9,549 nucleotides of DNA, taken from positions 1 through 9,549 of the forward strand of contig CAZLCI010000071.1 of NCBI GenBank assembly GCA_964558115.1. The letters run 5' to 3'. Source of the stretch: UBA3496 sp964558115 (GTDB taxonomy: Bacteria > UBA8248). The notes under the pieces were generated by a model. That model was given only the letters and a program-made list of their open reading frames with translations. It was not told where the DNA came from and made no database searches. Shown here piece after piece: positions 1-6,041 of this stretch (within the stretch, counting starts at the first letter, position 1; each line of letters opens with the position of its first letter). A program made the translations under genes and the position numbers.

Positions 1-826
1 TTCTTTTTCCTCTTTTCAAAGTTCCTTTCTTCGGAACTCCTTGTGCATAAGGCAAATTGCTTACAGAAGAGATAGCTTCAAACAGAACACGTCTGCTACT
101 AAGAGAAATAATTTTACTCTTCAAAAAAGTTTTTCCCTTCACATCGACAATTGCACTTGCTATCGCCATATCGGATCGAACTTCGTTTCTCAAAGAAATA
201 GAATTCTTCCCTTCTAAAATTTTATCTTCAGGAATCCCATTTTTTAAGAGCCACACTTCCAACTGATCTATATCGAAAATATCAAACCTTCCCTTTTTCA
301 AGAGCGACTTGCCAAGTTCTCTAGTTAACAAATCCGTGCTATACGGTTCGTCTGTAAGATTTGCAAAGGGGAGAACTGCAATTCTGATTTTTGCAGAGGA
401 TGCTCGAACTTTATCTTTCACCCTAGGCATAAGTCCTCCTCCGGGTGCCAAACGAGTCACTCTTGCAATAGAAAATTTTTCCCTTACTTCTACTACCTTG
501 ATTTCTGCAACATTTTTTTCTAACGACCCAAGGGACTCTCCTGTAATAGGATGTTTGAAAACTTTTCCCTCGCGAAAAACTCCAATAGTTAACCCTTTTA
601 CAACTCTATTTCTAGAACCGATACTTAAATAAAGATCAGCTCCTTTAATTGCAACTATTGAACCTTGAACATGAGGATAATAGGTGTGTACTTTTTTACT
701 AAGTACTTCAATCGAAGTCGTATAATTTAATGAGTAAAGATTAGATGGATAAAATCCAATACTCAAAAAAGTAAAGAGGAATATACATAGAAAAAACTTT
801 CTCAAACAATTAAAAGTTAAACACAT
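1..826 (-). CDS. Exported FlgT-C/CsgG-like domain protein, 3' end cut by window edge
   Basis: This frame stays open for 275 codons from an ATG at 826 to the left edge, so the C-terminus is missing. An in-frame TAA lies three codons upstream, and GAGGA sits 10 bases before the ATG. Residues 1-32 look like a signal peptide: basic Arg9-Lys10, then a hydrophobic run FFLCIFLFTFLSIGF, with likely cleavage near YS-L. Residues about 45-140 resemble the FlgT C-terminal domain (GSIVAIKGADLYLSIGS, then HPITGESLG, then a VVEVREKFSIARV strand). Residues 147-200 carry the IAVLPF start and 'L...L.KKGRFDIFD' pattern of CsgG-like domains. Family knowledge suggests a periplasmic or outer-membrane-associated assembly protein. 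The order of domains, FlgT-C first, is the reverse of flagellar FlgT, and no flagellar gene is visible, so I give no gene name. It is transcribed divergently from thiC. Confidence 0.8.
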   Translation of the reverse strand, partial: MCLTFNCLRKFFLCIFLFTFLSIGFYPSNLYSLNYTTSIEVLSKKVHTYYPHVQGSIVAIKGADLYLSIGSRNRVVKGLTIGVFREGKVFKHPITGESLGSLEKNVAEIKVVEVREKFSIARVTRLAPGGGLMPRVKDKVRASSAKIRIAVLPFANLTDEPYSTDLLTRELGKSLLKKGRFDIFDIDQLEVWLLKNGIPEDKILEGKNSISLRNEVRSDMAIASAIVDVKGKTFLKSKIISLSSRRVLFEAISSVSNLPYAQGVPKKGTLKRGKR

Positions 827-965
827 AATTTCTTATTCCTCAAAAAAAATAAAAAAACCAAAACTCTACGCAAAAAGATACAAGAAATAAGAAGATTACT
901 ACAAGAGAGTTGGAAATAAAAATTTCAGTTCAACTTAAAAAAGAAATCCTTAGCAAGAATATACT
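827..965. other. Divergent intergenic region, very A/T rich
   Basis: This stretch separates the leftward exported-protein gene from the thiC leader. Together with that leader (to 1160) it forms the only gap over 300 bases without a protein gene. It is A-tract rich on the plus strand and must hold the leftward gene's promoter. I could not pick a convincing -35/-10 pair for that gene. No RNA gene or repeat is visible. Confidence 0.4.
837..841 (-). promoter_or_regulatory. Ribosome-binding site of the exported protein gene
   Basis: GAGGA on the minus strand, 10 bases upstream of the ATG at 826. The spacing is slightly long, but no other start fits the signal peptide and an in-frame stop lies between this site and the ATG. 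Confidence 0.5.
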
Positions 966-994
966 TTGACCTTCAAGCGATTGATTGATAGAGT
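966..994 (+). promoter_or_regulatory. Candidate sigma70-type promoter of the thiC operon
   Basis: TTGACC (966-971) and TAGAGT (989-994) are separated by 17 bases and match the -35 and -10 consensus at 5/6 and 4/6 positions. The predicted start of transcription, near 1001, falls just before the first paired base of the TPP riboswitch, which is where a leader promoter should be. This was found by eye only. Confidence 0.4.
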
Positions 995-1005
995 CTTTGA
1001 TGTAG

Positions 1006-1081
1006 TTTCGCTGGGGGTGCCACGGGCTGAGAAAATACCCTTGAAACCTGAACCGGACAATGCCGGCGTAGGGAAGCGAAT
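1006..1081 (+). ncRNA. TPP riboswitch (thi-box aptamer)
   Basis: This is a cis-acting leader RNA that binds thiamine pyrophosphate. Closing stem P1 is TTCGCT (1007-1012) pairing with AGCGAA (1075-1080). Within it are GGGGTGCC, the invariant CTGAGA (1027-1032), ACCC, the ACCTGAACCGG block (1046-1056) and GCCGG-CGTAGGGA (1062-1074). CCGG/CCGG form the second arm, which binds the pyrophosphate end. All conserved thi-box elements are present and in order, and the third stem is minimal. It lies 80 bases upstream of thiC, the usual location, and should lower thiC expression when TPP is plentiful. Confidence 0.96.
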
Positions 1082-1092
1082 CCATCTTTGGA

Positions 1093-1154
1093 ATTCCTCC
1101 CTTTTTGTCCACTTTCATAAAATCTAGAGATGTTTTTAACTTCCAATGGGGAAT
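1093..1154 (+). promoter_or_regulatory. Proposed riboswitch expression platform (SD sequestration)
   Basis: ATTCCTC (1093-1099) can pair with GGGGAAT (1148-1154), which contains the thiC Shine-Dalgarno, as 7 pairs including one G-U. The overlapping TCCCT (1098-1102) can instead pair with AGGGA (1070-1074) of the aptamer core. Ligand binding would lock AGGGA inside the aptamer, freeing the pyrimidine block to cover the ribosome-binding site. There is no stem followed by a T-run, so translational rather than transcriptional control is inferred. The pairing was made by eye, not by folding energy. Confidence 0.4.
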
Positions 1155-1160
1155 ATACAT

Positions 1161-2915
1161 ATGAGCAAATCAAATGGACATAACGATAACGCAATCAAAT
1201 TAGATCTTGTCAACGAAAATGGAAATGGTTCTAATGGAACGTCCTTCCCTAAGTCAAAAAAAGTGCATATTGAAGGTAAAGATAATGTTCATGTTCCAAT
1301 GAGAGAAATCGAACTAGCCGATGGAGAAAAACCTTTGCGCGTATACGACACTAGTGGTCCAGATGGTCAGGATATACGGAAAGGTCTTCCCCCATTAAGA
1401 GCAAGTTGGATACAAAGTCGTTCGGAACTTGATGAAATGGATCCTTCCTATAAACCTGTTTCAGGAAAAGAAAAAGCCGAACTCCCTATGCCTCCTAAAC
1501 GAAAAGTATTTAGAGGAAAAGGAAATGTGACACAAATGCATTTTGCTAAAAAAGGCGAAATCACATCTGAAATGGAATTTATCGCTATCCGGGAAAATAT
1601 GGACCCAGAATATGTGCGCTCAGAAGTTGCTAGAGGCAGAGCAATTATCCCTGCAAACATCAACCATCCTGAAAGTGAACCAATGATAATTGGCAGAAAT
1701 TTTTTAGTTAAGATAAATGCAAATATAGGAAATTCTGCTGTATCAAGTTCTATAGAAGAAGAAGTAGAAAAAATGACATGGTCAACCAAATGGGGGACAG
1801 ATACCGTCATGGATCTCTCAACAGGAGATAATATCCATGAAACTAGAGAATGGATAATTCGAAATTCTCCTGTGCCAATTGGAACAGTTCCGATTTATCA
1901 GGCCTTAGAAAAAGTAGATGGTATCGCTGAAGATCTAACTTGGGAATTATACAAAGACACTCTTATAGAACAAGCTGAACAAGGAGTAGATTACTTTACT
2001 ATCCATGCAGGAGTTTTACTTAGATATGTTCCTCTAACTGCAAAACGCATGACCGGCATAGTTTCTAGAGGTGGGTCAATACTTGCCAAATGGTGCCTAG
2101 CCCATCATCAAGAAAATTTTCTTTACACACATTTTGACGAAATTTGCGAAATTATGAAATCTTATGATGTTTCTTTCTCATTGGGAGATGGATTGAGACC
2201 AGGAGCAATTGTCGATGCAAATGATGAAGCTCAGTTCGGAGAACTAGAAACACTTGGGGAACTAACCTTAAAGGCCTGGGAACATGATTGTCAGGTAATG
2301 ATTGAAGGTCCTGGCCACGTACCTATGAATCTCATCAAAGAAAATATGGATAAGCAATTAGAAGTTTGTCACGAAGCTCCATTTTATACTCTCGGCCCAT
2401 TAACAACTGACATCGCTCCTGGCTATGACCATATAACAAGTGCAATTGGTGCAGCAATGATAGGTTGGTTCGGTACTGCTATGCTTTGCTATGTAACTCC
2501 AAAAGAACACCTTGGATTGCCAAATAAAAATGATGTGCGTGAAGGAGTTATTGCTTATAAAGTAGCTGCTCATGCAGCTGACCTGGCTAAAGGACATCCG
2601 GGAGCACAAGAAAGAGATGATGCTCTTAGCAAGGCTCGATTTGAATTCCGTTGGGAAGATCAATTCAATCTATCCCTCGATCCAGAAAGAGCAAGAGAAT
2701 ATCATGACGAAACTCTTCCGTCTGATGGTGCAAAAGTTGCCCATTTCTGCTCAATGTGTGGTCCAAAATTTTGTTCAATGAAAATTACACAAGAAGTCAG
2801 GGAATATGCTGCACAAAAAGAAATCAATGATCAAAAAGCTCTTATGGACGGAATGAAAGAAAAATCAGAAGAATTCAAAAACAAAGGTTCTAATATTTAC
2901 GTAAAATCAGACTAG
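1161..2915 (+). CDS. thiC: Phosphomethylpyrimidine synthase ThiC
   Basis: ThiC is a cytosolic radical-SAM enzyme that converts aminoimidazole ribotide into HMP phosphate, the pyrimidine half of thiamine. The protein is 584 residues. Family signatures are continuous: GNVTQMHFAKKGEIT (121-135), NANIGNSAVSS (186-196), DLSTGDNIHETREWI, LGDGLRPG, IEGPGHVP, and LTTDIAPGYDHI. The C-terminal cluster motif CxxCxxxxC is intact at Cys530, Cys533 and Cys538. I start it at 1161 rather than at the in-frame ATG at 1146 because GGGGA (1148-1152) is a good ribosome-binding site 8 bases before 1161 and would lie inside the longer frame. The first 30 or so residues are low-complexity (Asn, Gly, Ser) and poorly conserved. 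It is preceded by a TPP riboswitch and followed after 31 bases by a rhodanese gene. Confidence 0.97.
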   Translation: MSKSNGHNDNAIKLDLVNENGNGSNGTSFPKSKKVHIEGKDNVHVPMREIELADGEKPLRVYDTSGPDGQDIRKGLPPLRASWIQSRSELDEMDPSYKPVSGKEKAELPMPPKRKVFRGKGNVTQMHFAKKGEITSEMEFIAIRENMDPEYVRSEVARGRAIIPANINHPESEPMIIGRNFLVKINANIGNSAVSSSIEEEVEKMTWSTKWGTDTVMDLSTGDNIHETREWIIRNSPVPIGTVPIYQALEKVDGIAEDLTWELYKDTLIEQAEQGVDYFTIHAGVLLRYVPLTAKRMTGIVSRGGSILAKWCLAHHQENFLYTHFDEICEIMKSYDVSFSLGDGLRPGAIVDANDEAQFGELETLGELTLKAWEHDCQVMIEGPGHVPMNLIKENMDKQLEVCHEAPFYTLGPLTTDIAPGYDHITSAIGAAMIGWFGTAMLCYVTPKEHLGLPNKNDVREGVIAYKVAAHAADLAKGHPGAQERDDALSKARFEFRWEDQFNLSLDPERAREYHDETLPSDGAKVAHFCSMCGPKFCSMKITQEVREYAAQKEINDQKALMDGMKEKSEEFKNKGSNIYVKSD

Positions 2916-2946
2916 ATTTACAATTTAAATATTTTTTCTGGATACA

Positions 2947-3276
2947 ATGGAACAAGACACTTTTAATATTCAGCCTACTGAAGTTCAGTCTTTACGAGAC
3001 AAGGGGGAAAAATTTATTTTTCTTGACGTTCGTGAAGACGAAGAATTAGAAATCGCTAAAATATCAAACGCTATGCATATTCCGATGGGTGATGTTCCTT
3101 CTAAAGTCAATCTTTTAGACGATGATATACCTATAGTTGTTTTCTGTCATCACGGACAGAGAAGTGCTATGGTTACTCAATTTTTAAAACAACTAGACTT
3201 TGAGGATGTAAGAAATATGCAAGGTGGAATAGAAGCATGGGCTAATGAGATAGATACAAATATTCCAAGATACTAA
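2947..3276 (+). CDS. Single-domain rhodanese-like sulfurtransferase
   Basis: A 109-residue protein made of one rhodanese domain. Visible marks are FLDVRE (25-30), the H44-IPMGDVP segment, the active-site loop CHHGQRS with nucleophile Cys67, and the closing NMQGGIEAWA (90-99). The six-residue loop CHHGQRS fits sulfur-transferring (GlpE/PspE-like) rather than phosphatase-like rhodaneses. Such proteins form a cysteine persulfide and pass sulfur to an acceptor. No signal peptide is seen, so it is cytosolic. It starts 31 bases after thiC with only a weak GGA ribosome-binding site, so it is probably read from the thiC transcript. A role in sulfur delivery for the thiazole half of thiamine is inferred from this position only. 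Confidence 0.88.
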   Translation: MEQDTFNIQPTEVQSLRDKGEKFIFLDVREDEELEIAKISNAMHIPMGDVPSKVNLLDDDIPIVVFCHHGQRSAMVTQFLKQLDFEDVRNMQGGIEAWANEIDTNIPRY

Positions 3277-3292
3277 AAATCTATTAGATTTT
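3276..3292. terminator. AT-rich palindrome between convergent genes, weak terminator candidate
   Basis: AAAATCTA-T-TAGATTTT is a perfect 8-base inverted repeat, which in RNA would fold as a 6-pair stem with a TATTA loop. It spans the 7-base gap between the convergent rhodanese and reductase genes and touches both stop codons. It reads the same on both strands, with a short T-run at each 3' side. It is low in G/C, so termination would be weak. Confidence 0.3.
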
Positions 3293-4267
3293 GATTACTA
3301 CATTTCCTGTATTCTCGAATTTTTCCATTTCCTTATGAGCAGAAGCTGTATTTTCCAAAGGAAAAACTGAACCAATTTGATGAACAAGAGGATATTCCTG
3401 ACAAGCCGTTACAATATCTTCACATGCTTTTAAAGCATCTACATCAGAAACTGAATACATAAAAATCATTCTTATAGTATAATTTTTTTGCATCATATCA
3501 TACCAGGCAAATTCGGGCTCTGGAACTCTAGTAGAACCATACGCAGAAATAACACCATTTTCTTTTAAAACTTGTTTGGTTACAGGTAAATTTTCACCAA
3601 AATCAACATCTAGAATTTGATCAACTCCTTCTCCGGATGTTAAATCTAAAATTTGTTCCCCAATGGCTTCATTATTTTTATAATTCACCACATCGTCTGC
3701 ACCTGCATTTAAAGCAATAGTAGCTTTTTCATCAGAACTGATTGTTGTTATGACTTTTGATCCAGCCCATTTAGCAAGTTGAATTCCATAATTCCCTACT
3801 GCACCTGCACCACCTGTGACTAAAACAACTTTATCCTTCAGAGGTCGTCCAAGAAAAAGACCTAAATGTGCGGTCATCGCAGGTATTGCAAGACAGGCAC
3901 CTTCTTCAAATGAAACAATTTCAGGGAGTGGAACCACTTGTCTCTCGGGAAGTACAACAAACTCGCATGCAGTACCCAATGGCCTTTGCCATTGTGCATT
4001 AAAGACCCAAACACGATCTCCTACTGAAAAAGATTCAACACTAGAACCAACTTTGTCTACAACCCCGGCGCCATCACTATGTGGGATAATTTTAGGCCAA
4101 ATCATTTCTCCTCTACTCCCCAAACGAGCCTTGAAATCAGAGGGATTCGCACCAGAAGCATGTAACCTAATTCTTACTTCACCTGCATCTACTTCAGGCT
4201 TATCTAATTCTCCATAAATGAGGACTTCGTCCGCGGGACCATATTTTTCATACCAAATTGCTCGCAT
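3284..4267 (-). CDS. Zinc-free quinone oxidoreductase-type NADPH-dependent reductase (MDR superfamily)
   Basis: A 327-residue medium-chain dehydrogenase/reductase of the Qor (NADPH:quinone reductase) branch. Residues 1-125 form the GroES-like catalytic domain (GEVRIRLHASGANPSDF at 29-44, PHSDGAGVVDKVG at 62-74, GDRVWVF). Residues 130-270 form a Rossmann domain with the nucleotide loop GGAGAVG at 152-158. The cysteine and histidine zinc ligands of alcohol dehydrogenases are absent: Asn41-Pro42-Ser43 stands where Cys would be. Family members reduce quinones or the C=C bond of enones with NADPH. The ATG at 4267 is preceded by GGGAG at 7 bases. The gene follows the SsuD-like gene by 18 bases, so it is the last of a three-gene operon and probably reduces a product of the oxygenases. 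The exact substrate cannot be read from sequence. Confidence 0.88.
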   Translation of the reverse strand: MRAIWYEKYGPADEVLIYGELDKPEVDAGEVRIRLHASGANPSDFKARLGSRGEMIWPKIIPHSDGAGVVDKVGSSVESFSVGDRVWVFNAQWQRPLGTACEFVVLPERQVVPLPEIVSFEEGACLAIPAMTAHLGLFLGRPLKDKVVLVTGGAGAVGNYGIQLAKWAGSKVITTISSDEKATIALNAGADDVVNYKNNEAIGEQILDLTSGEGVDQILDVDFGENLPVTKQVLKENGVISAYGSTRVPEPEFAWYDMMQKNYTIRMIFMYSVSDVDALKACEDIVTACQEYPLVHQIGSVFPLENTASAHKEMEKFENTGNVVIKI

Positions 4268-4285
4268 TTTTTTCTCCCGAAACGA

Positions 4286-5398
4286 TTATGATTTTTTTCT
4301 TTCAGACTCTATCAGTTCTTGAACTCTAGGAATAAGGTCATTCGCAATACGGTCACATTCTTCTAAATGGGGATATCCAGAAAGGATAAATTCATCTATC
4401 CCCAATTTCCAGTACAAAAACAGTTCATTTGCAATTTGTTCAGGATTCCCTACAAGGGCAGAACCACAGTTTACTCTGACCGTTGAAATTCCATTCCAAA
4501 GATGAGTGTCTACTTTATAATCTTCAAACTCTCGGGCTTGTTCTGCCGCTCCAACCATTGTTGTTCCGGAAACAAGTGATGTTCTTTGTTTCTTCACACT
4601 ATTTGAAGCTTGTGAAAGCAACTCACTAGCCTCAGCCCATGCATCTTCTTCTACATTCCTCATAATGACATGTGTACGAAGACCAAAGCTTGAATTTCTT
4701 CCAAAATCAGAAAAGGATTTTCTTGCTCTTTGAAGATGTTTTTCAACCTCATCTAATTTTGAGATCCAGCCTAAATAAATATCAGACTGCGAACCAGCCA
4801 ATTTTAGAGCTGCAGGAGATGCTCCTCCTAAATAGAACTGAATATCACTCAAAGGACCGGGAGAACAATGAACATTATTTAATTGAATATGCTCACCCTT
4901 AAAATCAATTGATTCTGGACTCTCCCAAAGCTTTCTTAAAGCAGCAATAAATTCCGCCGCTCTTTCGTAACGTGTGTCATGGTCTATATTTTCTCCCATT
5001 TTTTCAAATTCACCTTTAATGCCTCCAGGCACAACATTTAAATCTATTCTTCCATTAGAAATCTGACTAAGGGTAGAAGCCATTTGAGAAAAAAGTCCTG
5101 TATTAATAAAACCCGGACGAACCGCTACCAAAAAACGGATCTTTGAAGTTACTGCCGCAAGAGCGGTAACCATCGTCCAAGTCTCTGACAATGGAGCCTT
5201 TTCATCAAAGAGTCCATTCGCAAACCTAGTTGGAATTAACATGGAATAAAAACCATTTCTCTCTGCAGCCTGAACTACTTCACGCAAATAATCGAAAGTT
5301 GGTGGTCTCTCAGCAACCTCTGTTCCAATATGACTTCCATCCCCATCAATAGGGATAAACCAGTCAAATTTTGGGATTGGTCTAATCGGTTTTTTCAT
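4286..5398 (-). CDS. SsuD-like FMNH2-dependent monooxygenase (bacterial luciferase family)
   Basis: A 370-residue TIM-barrel flavin monooxygenase close to alkanesulfonate monooxygenase SsuD (381 in E. coli). Matching segments are FDWFIPIDGDG (11-21), FLVAVRPG (89-96), MASTLSQISNGR (106-117), NVVPGG, HDTRYERAAEF, FYLGGASPAA (188-197) and LSGYPHLEE (339-347). Residues equivalent to SsuD Arg226, His228, Arg297 and Tyr331 are kept as Arg241, His243, Arg308 and Tyr342. The Cys54 region (PTGxxC in SsuD) is replaced by PTRFANGLFDEKAPLSETW, longer and without cysteine, so the substrate probably differs from simple alkanesulfonates. The longest frame starts at a TTG (5410), but GAGGG (5404-5408) lies within it and serves the ATG at 5398. 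The enzyme needs reduced FMN from a separate reductase, and none is encoded here. It is the middle gene of the VOC-monooxygenase-reductase operon. Confidence 0.9.
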   Translation of the reverse strand: MKKPIRPIPKFDWFIPIDGDGSHIGTEVAERPPTFDYLREVVQAAERNGFYSMLIPTRFANGLFDEKAPLSETWTMVTALAAVTSKIRFLVAVRPGFINTGLFSQMASTLSQISNGRIDLNVVPGGIKGEFEKMGENIDHDTRYERAAEFIAALRKLWESPESIDFKGEHIQLNNVHCSPGPLSDIQFYLGGASPAALKLAGSQSDIYLGWISKLDEVEKHLQRARKSFSDFGRNSSFGLRTHVIMRNVEEDAWAEASELLSQASNSVKKQRTSLVSGTTMVGAAEQAREFEDYKVDTHLWNGISTVRVNCGSALVGNPEQIANELFLYWKLGIDEFILSGYPHLEECDRIANDLIPRVQELIESERKKS

Positions 5399-5403
5399 AC
5401 TTA

Positions 5404-5408
5404 CCCTC
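5404..5408 (-). promoter_or_regulatory. Ribosome-binding site fixing the SsuD-like start at 5398
   Basis: GAGGG on the minus strand, 5 bases before the ATG at 5398. It overlaps the upstream in-frame TTG at 5410, so that codon is unlikely to be the start. It lies in the 19-base gap after the VOC gene stop. Confidence 0.7.
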
Positions 5409-5417
5409 AATTAAAAT

Positions 5418-5909
5418 TTATTTATTTTTTACCCATGCAGGTGCACTCCCGACAAAAATATCTGAATCATGGAAAATTTCAATACGGTTTCCATCAGGAT
5501 CAAGAAAATAAATTGCTTCGTGTCCACCCCATAATCCGTTTGTGCCATCTAATCTGAGAGGTCCCCATACAACCCTAATTTCTTCTCTAGATTTTATAAA
5601 AGAAACTGCGTCATCAAAATCTCTCTTCCCTGAGACTTCGAAAGCAAGATGATGGAGACCAATATCTTTTCTTGGAACCGTGTCTTCTCCTTCTTCTGAA
5701 ACCCAATCATGCGGCACAGAAAAAATTGCGAGTTGATGATGATATTTGTCTAGATACATAAAAGCACTTCCAAAAGGAGTTTCTGGATGATTCCCTTCCT
5801 TATGTTTTGAACGTAATTGAAAACCAAGAACCTCATGATAAAATTGAATTGAACGATCTAAGTCACGAACCTTGATTCCCATATGTTGTAGCCTAAGATT
5901 GCGAATCAA
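5418..5909 (-). CDS. VOC-family metalloenzyme, extradiol dioxygenase/glyoxalase-like
   Basis: A 163-residue protein with two beta-alpha-beta-beta-beta modules of the vicinal oxygen chelate fold. The metal triad is visible as His9 (LQHMGIKV), His87 (GLHHLAFEV) and Glu144 (YFLDPDGNRIEIF). The ending DPDGNRIE and the preceding GGHE segment resemble type I extradiol ring-cleavage dioxygenases, where iron is bound by two His and one Glu. At this length it is a single VOC unit, half a classical catechol 2,3-dioxygenase, so a glyoxalase-like, epimerase or isomerase role is also possible. The start is TTG at 5909, with TAG directly upstream and AGGAG 7 bases away. The first ATG, codon 10, would lose metal ligand His9. 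It is the first gene of the leftward operon and faces the aldolase gene. Confidence 0.86.
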   Translation of the reverse strand: MIRNLRLQHMGIKVRDLDRSIQFYHEVLGFQLRSKHKEGNHPETPFGSAFMYLDKYHHQLAIFSVPHDWVSEEGEDTVPRKDIGLHHLAFEVSGKRDFDDAVSFIKSREEIRVVWGPLRLDGTNGLWGGHEAIYFLDPDGNRIEIFHDSDIFVGSAPAWVKNK

Positions 5910-5916
5910 CTATTTT

Positions 5917-5921
5917 CTCCT
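5917..5921 (-). promoter_or_regulatory. Ribosome-binding site for the TTG start of the VOC gene
   Basis: AGGAG on the minus strand, 7 bases upstream of TTG at 5909. No in-frame ATG is available before the metal-ligand histidine, so this site decides the start. Confidence 0.75.
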
Positions 5922-5963
5922 AATTTTTGTTTTAAGAAAAAAATTCTCCTTGCCGAAGAAACA

Positions 5964-5993
5964 ATTATCAAGTACCTATAGTCTTACATACAA
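5964..5993 (-). promoter_or_regulatory. Candidate promoter of the VOC-monooxygenase-reductase operon
   Basis: Minus-strand TTGTAT and GATAAT, spacer 18. The -10 matches TATAAT at 5/6 positions and the -35 is weak (3/6). It sits about 55 bases before the VOC start. Found by eye. Confidence 0.25.
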
Positions 5994-6024
5994 TTTAAAG
6001 AGAAGAACTTACCCTATCAAAAAT

Positions 6025-6039
6025 TTCTCTGGGAGAGAA
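6025..6039 (+). promoter_or_regulatory. Hairpin over the ribosome-binding site of the aldolase gene
   Basis: TTCTCT-GGG-AGAGAA is a perfect 6-base inverted repeat with a 3-base loop, ending two bases before the ATG at 6042. The Shine-Dalgarno GGGAG (6031-6035) lies in its loop and 3' arm. In the mRNA this could slow initiation or be opened by a factor. It may also be a chance result of a purine-rich site beside a pyrimidine run. Confidence 0.3.
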
Positions 6040-6041
6040 TC

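Larger units (their letters stand above)
5910..6041. other. Divergent promoter region between two catabolic operons
   Basis: These 132 bases separate the leftward VOC operon from the rightward aldolase-FAH operon and must carry both promoters. On the minus strand the best pair is TTGTAT (5988-5993) and GATAAT (5964-5969) with an 18-base spacer. On the plus strand TTATCA (5965-5970) and TACAAT (5989-5994) are also 18 apart. The two pairs overlap almost completely, so the two operons could compete for polymerase or share one regulator. No regulator gene is adjacent. Confidence 0.4.

Noticed and set aside
57..632. Two plus-strand open frames (57-266 and 309-632)
   Set aside because: Both lie opposite the long minus-strand frame that has a signal peptide and recognisable domains. 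They have no good ribosome-binding site and no family-like sequence.
1146..1160. thiC start at the earlier in-frame ATG (1146)
   Set aside because: The GGGGA ribosome-binding site for 1161 lies inside this extension, and no purine-rich site precedes 1146.
930..1194. Minus-strand frames across the thiC leader
   Set aside because: They are antisense to the TPP riboswitch and the thiC start; their translation merely mirrors conserved RNA.
3816..4217. 133-codon plus-strand frame inside the reductase gene
   Set aside because: It is a shadow of the reductase on the opposite strand; the minus-strand frame carries the Rossmann and GroES-like motifs.
3284..4267. Zinc-dependent alcohol dehydrogenase
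   Set aside because: The expected zinc-ligand cysteines are absent and the NPSD segment matches the zinc-free quinone reductase branch.
5399..5410. TTG start at 5410 for the SsuD-like gene
   Set aside because: The TTG overlaps the GAGGG site that serves the ATG at 5398, and the four extra residues add nothing conserved.
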